Positions 3,773 through 6,591 of a stretch of DNA of 6,591 bases are shown here, piece by piece. Under the pieces are notes generated by a model. That model saw only the letters and a list, made by a program, of their open reading frames with translations, did not search any database and was not told the origin of the DNA. How positions within the stretch are numbered: the first letter of the stretch is position 1; the number at the start of each line of letters is the position of its first letter. The stretch comes from a bacterium. Lineage in GTDB: Bacteria; Chloroflexota; Dormibacteria; Aeolococcales; Bog-877. Location of the stretch: positions 1 to 6,591 of the forward strand of contig JAKBTP010000226.1 in NCBI GenBank assembly GCA_021844355.1. The letters run 5' to 3'. A program made the translations under genes and the position numbers.

Positions 3773-6280
3773 GTGATCCCCCTCCTCTGGCGGCGCTCGG
3801 CGCTGGCCCGGCTGCTGCTGGCGGTGGCGGCGCTGGCCTTGGGCGGAGCGTCGGTGCTGGGTACCCAGCTGGCGGCGGCGGCCCTGCACTACCAGGCGGA
3901 GCGAGCGGCCCAGCTCGCCGCGGGCAGAGCTCAGTACGACATCTCTCCCTTCAGCCGTCCGGGCTTCTCTCCCTCCGAAGTGGCTGCTGTGCGGAAGCTC
4001 CCTGCGGTCTCGGAAGTCGGCCTTCTGACCAGCAAGGCGGACCTGGCCCGGCTGCCGGGCGGGGGATTCCAGCAGGTGGTCCTGGTTCTGGACTATCCGC
4101 AGGGGGTGGCGCTCAGGCCACTTCCCCTGCTGAGGGGAAGCCGGCCGGGTGCCGGGATGGTGGTCGCGGTCAGCCAGTCTCTGAGCCCCGGGTTCTCGGC
4201 GGCGACTGGGCAGGGGGCGCCCGGGGCGGTGGGCCTCGGCGGATCGATCCAGCTCACCGAGTCCAGGGGCGTGGGCCGCTTCCGGGTGGTGGGGGTGGTG
4301 GCCGACTCCGGCCCCGGCGCCCCCTTCACCGGGGACGCGGTCTACGTCGACTCCGCCACCGCGCTGCGCCTCTTCGCCTCAGGGCTCGGGGTCCAGGAGA
4401 TCGCCGTCCGGCTCCGCCCCGGAACCACCCTGGGAGCTCTCGACCGGGAGCTCCCCTCCGCCCTTCACCAGGACTTCACGGTGAGCGCGGCTCGTCCCGC
4501 TGGCCAGGACCCGGTATCGGAGCTGGCGCCGGTCCTGGACGCGGTGACCGCCCTCAGCCTGCTGCTGGCGGTCGCCCTGGTCGGCGCCACCCTCTCCTCC
4601 GTGGTCCTGGAGCGTCGACGGGAGATCGGGCTGGCGAGGCTGGCCGGGGCCAGCCGCACCCTGGTCTTTCGCAGCTTCATCCGTGAGGCCCTGGCCGTGG
4701 GGCTGCTCGGCGGGCTCCTGGGAGCCGCGGCCGGATACGCCCTGGCCTCTGTACTGGTGGCGATCTCCAGCGCCACCAGTACCGCGCCCCAGGTGGGGAT
4801 CCGCTTCCAGTGGGAGTGGACCCTGGGCAGCGTGCTGCTCACCATGGCGCTGGCGCTGGTCGCCTCACTGGTGCCCGCCATCGAGGCGGCGACGACCCGC
4901 CCACTTGAGGCGGTGCGGCCGCGGTCCCGCACCGGCAGCCGCGCCTGGGCGCGAGCCTGGCCCCTCTTCGGTCTCGTCGCTGCACTGGGCGCTGCGGTGG
5001 CGTTCTCCGTAGGCGGCAGCTGGGGGGTGGCGCTGGGGGCTACCCTCACCTATGCGGCAGTTCTCTGCCTCCTCGGCTGGCAGGGTCCGCGCCTGGTGGG
5101 CATCCTGGCCTCGCTGATGGGTGGGCTGCTGTCGGCGCCGGTGGCGGCGGTCGCCACCCGGGCCCGGACCAGGCCTGGCCGAACCTCCCTTGCCCTGGGG
5201 AGCCTCTTCGTCTCCATGGCCACGGCCGCCAGCCTGGCGGGGATCACCTCCTCGGCGCTGCTGTCCGGGGACCTCTGGGTGGGACGACTCTTCGTGGGCA
5301 ATTACCTGGTGGTCGGCCCGGTGGTCCAGAGCTCCCAGGTTGAGGCCCAGCTTCTGGCGGCGGTGCGGAGGGCGAGCGGCCACCCCAAGGTCTCCGACGT
5401 GGCGCCGATCCGGTTCGTCCCGGCCCGCGCCGGCCATCTCGCGGTGACGCTGGCGGCCACCAACCTGCCCGCCTACGCGGCCAGCGGAGCGTTGCAGTTC
5501 GTGGAGGGGCAGCGGGCTCGGGCGCTGCGCCTGGCGGCGCAAGGGCCCGGGGCGATCATCCCCCTCCAGCTTGCCCAGGCACTCCACGCCGGCCCGGGCT
5601 CGACGCTCGACCTGGTGGCGTCCAGCGGGAGAGGTAGGTTCCAGGTGGCCGGGGTGGTCGCCCACACCCTCCCGGGGCCTGGCGGGGTTGAGAGCGTGGT
5701 CATCTCCCGGGGCTCTGCGGTGCGCGACTTCGGCTCGGGAGCGGACGGCTTCGATCTGATCCAGCTGCGGGCAACTGGGCCTGGGGCGGCCGCGGCGGTC
5801 CGACTCGCGGCATTCCGCTACGGCATGCAGCCGGAGACGGTGGCCGCCGTCCGGCAGGGGGTCGACCAGGGGATTCAAAACGACATCGCCCTGCTCTCCG
5901 CGGTGGCGCTGGTCGGGGTGGTGATCGCGGTCCTGGCCGCCATAGACACCGTGGTCCTGGACACCCGGGAGGCCACCCGGGAGCTGGCCCTGCTGAGGGT
6001 GCTAGGGCTCGGTAGGGCGGCGCTCGGCCGGGCCGTGATCGGACAGGCCGCCGCCACCGCGGTCCTGGGAGCTGCCCTGGGTGTGGGGGCCGGGGTTGGC
6101 CTCGTCTACCCCGAGGTGGCCGCGGCTTCCACTCCCTACCTACCGCTCCCCTTCAGCGTCTCCCTGGCCCCCGTGCTGGCGGTCTCGGTGGGCGTGGTGG
6201 TGGCGCTGGCGCTGGCCGCCGTACTCCCCGCCCGGCAGCTGGCCCGAATGGATCCCACCGAAGCGCTCGCCGTGGAGTGA
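3773..6280 (+). CDS. ABC transporter permease, duplicated FtsX/MacB family
   Basis: An 835-residue membrane protein that pairs with the ATPase just upstream. It has two FtsX modules in tandem. Module 1: a first helix at about 12-36, an extracytoplasmic domain at 37-255 and helices near 261-279, 306-330 and 350-371. The cytoplasmic coupling segment ERRREIGLARLAGAS lies at 280-294. Two or three linker helices follow (about 397-461). Module 2: a helix at about 472-495 after RARTRPGR, an extracytoplasmic domain at 497-700 and helices near 704-728, 752-778 and 798-820. Its coupling segment is TRELALLRVLGLG (735-747), and it ends in the family-typical DPTEAL. This is the about 10-helix layout of the large two-module FtsX permeases, as opposed to the single-module LolC/E. 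Systems of this class extract lipoproteins or lipids, export peptides, or drive extracytoplasmic partners. The adjoining CAP gene makes an envelope role plausible, but the substrate is not readable from sequence. Helix limits are estimates by eye. Confidence 0.9.
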   Translation: MIPLLWRRSALARLLLAVAALALGGASVLGTQLAAAALHYQAERAAQLAAGRAQYDISPFSRPGFSPSEVAAVRKLPAVSEVGLLTSKADLARLPGGGFQQVVLVLDYPQGVALRPLPLLRGSRPGAGMVVAVSQSLSPGFSAATGQGAPGAVGLGGSIQLTESRGVGRFRVVGVVADSGPGAPFTGDAVYVDSATALRLFASGLGVQEIAVRLRPGTTLGALDRELPSALHQDFTVSAARPAGQDPVSELAPVLDAVTALSLLLAVALVGATLSSVVLERRREIGLARLAGASRTLVFRSFIREALAVGLLGGLLGAAAGYALASVLVAISSATSTAPQVGIRFQWEWTLGSVLLTMALALVASLVPAIEAATTRPLEAVRPRSRTGSRAWARAWPLFGLVAALGAAVAFSVGGSWGVALGATLTYAAVLCLLGWQGPRLVGILASLMGGLLSAPVAAVATRARTRPGRTSLALGSLFVSMATAASLAGITSSALLSGDLWVGRLFVGNYLVVGPVVQSSQVEAQLLAAVRRASGHPKVSDVAPIRFVPARAGHLAVTLAATNLPAYAASGALQFVEGQRARALRLAAQGPGAIIPLQLAQALHAGPGSTLDLVASSGRGRFQVAGVVAHTLPGPGGVESVVISRGSAVRDFGSGADGFDLIQLRATGPGAAAAVRLAAFRYGMQPETVAAVRQGVDQGIQNDIALLSAVALVGVVIAVLAAIDTVVLDTREATRELALLRVLGLGRAALGRAVIGQAAATAVLGAALGVGAGVGLVYPEVAAASTPYLPLPFSVSLAPVLAVSVGVVVALALAAVLPARQLARMDPTEALAVE
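4121..4140. repeat. Perfect 8-bp inverted repeat inside the permease gene
   Basis: CTTCCCCT and AGGGGAAG are exact reverse complements around a GCTG loop. There is no following T-run and the site is inside the coding region, so it is not a terminator. Short stems like this are common in GC-rich DNA. Confidence 0.6.
4751..4782. repeat. Perfect 12-bp inverted repeat inside the permease gene
   Basis: GTACTGGTGGCG (4751-4762) and CGCCACCAGTAC (4771-4782) are exact reverse complements separated by the 8-nt loop ATCTCCAG. The site encodes the end of a membrane helix and the turn after it (around SVLVAISSATSTAP). No T-run follows, so it is not an intrinsic terminator. Confidence 0.75.
6274..6277 (+). 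promoter_or_regulatory. Ribosome binding site for the glycosyltransferase-like gene
   Basis: GGAG overlaps the end of the permease gene and lies 10 nt before GTG 6288, supporting that start for the last, partial gene. Confidence 0.45.
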
Positions 6281-6287
6281 GCAGCCG

Positions 6288-6591
6288 GTGAGCGGGGGGG
6301 CGGCCCCAAGTCTCGACGAGCTGTTGGAGAGCCGGAGCCGGAGGCCTCGGAGCCTGGTCCTGGCCCTGGTGATCGGGGTTTCGGTGGGGATGTTGGTCTT
6401 GGCCCTCACCCGCGTCTTTCCCCCTCATGCCTACGGGCTCGCCTCGGACTTCCGGGTCTTCTATGGCGCGGCCAAGGCGATGGCGGCGGGCCAAGACCCC
6501 TACTCGCCCCATGTTCTGCTCCGCTTCCTTCAGCGGGCCGACCCCTACTCATACCAGCAGCCGGCTCTCAACTACTTCGCCTACCTTCCCG
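6288..6591 (+). CDS. GT87/DUF2029-like membrane glycosyltransferase, 3'-partial
   Basis: The frame opens at GTG 6288, 7 nt after the permease stop, and stays open for 101 codons to the window edge. The visible protein has a charged cytoplasmic start (LDELLESRSRRPR), one membrane helix (about 22-44, SLVLALVIGVSVGMLVLALT), then SDFRVFYGAAKAMAAGQDPY (53-72) and a DPYSYQQPALNYFAYLP stretch. A D-F-x-V-F/Y-Y-x-A-A-x-A-x-x-x-G-x-D-P-Y motif right after the first helix is the hallmark of GT87/DUF2029 enzymes. These use polyprenyl-phosphate-linked sugars to extend glycolipids or glycans outside the membrane; actinobacterial PimE is a known member. Asp54 is in the position expected for the essential acidic residue of the first external loop. 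Other GT-C families (GT83, PMT-like) cannot be excluded from this much sequence. Target and donor are unknown; glycosylation of the secreted CAP tail or pilins would be speculation. Confidence 0.72.
   Translation, partial: MSGGAAPSLDELLESRSRRPRSLVLALVIGVSVGMLVLALTRVFPPHAYGLASDFRVFYGAAKAMAAGQDPYSPHVLLRFLQRADPYSYQQPALNYFAYLP

Noticed and set aside
4865..5878. Minus-strand open frame (337 codons) opposite the permease gene
   Set aside because: Shadow of a GC-rich membrane protein gene; low-complexity Arg/His/Pro sequence with no family motif.

Overview
The window is GC-rich DNA (about 70% GC by eye) and is almost entirely coding on the + strand. Seven genes are packed head to tail with junctions between an 11-nt overlap and a 12-nt gap, so they probably form one transcription unit that starts before and continues past the window. 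No promoter, terminator, RNA gene, CRISPR array or insertion sequence is visible. No stretch over 12 nt lies outside a gene. The GC content, the GTG and TTG starts, the Tad-type ATPase and membrane protein, and the secreted CAP protein with a Pro/Gly/Thr-Pro tail suggest an actinobacterial, Chloroflexota or Dormibacterota-like bacterium. That placement is inference, as no taxonomic marker gene is present.

Positions 1-2135 are the end of a Tad (type IVc) pilus / type II secretion-like module: a 5'-truncated TadC platform protein, a DUF192 protein and a TadA/CpaF secretion ATPase. The order tadC-DUF192-tadA differs from the usual tadA-tadB-tadC, and the ATPase lacks most of the N-terminal region usual in CpaF.

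Positions 2128-2973 encode a secreted CAP/SCP-domain protein. It has a Sec signal peptide and a low-complexity tail (12 Pro, 9 Gly, 7 Pro-Thr units). The Pro and Gly tracts are near reverse complements in the DNA and could form a large hairpin.

Positions 2966-6280 encode a two-gene MacB/LolCDE-type (type VII) ABC system: a stand-alone ATPase and an 835-residue FtsX-family permease built from two homologous halves. Such systems move lipids, lipoproteins or peptides out of the membrane, or transmit force to extracytoplasmic enzymes. The substrate cannot be read from sequence.

Positions 6288-6591 hold the first 101 codons of a membrane protein that looks like a GT87/DUF2029 polyprenyl-phosphate-sugar glycosyltransferase. 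It is cut by the window end.

Taken together, this is a cell-envelope operon: pilus assembly, a secreted CAP protein, an export or mechanotransmission ABC pair and a probable envelope glycosyltransferase. A functional link among them is a hypothesis from gene packing alone.
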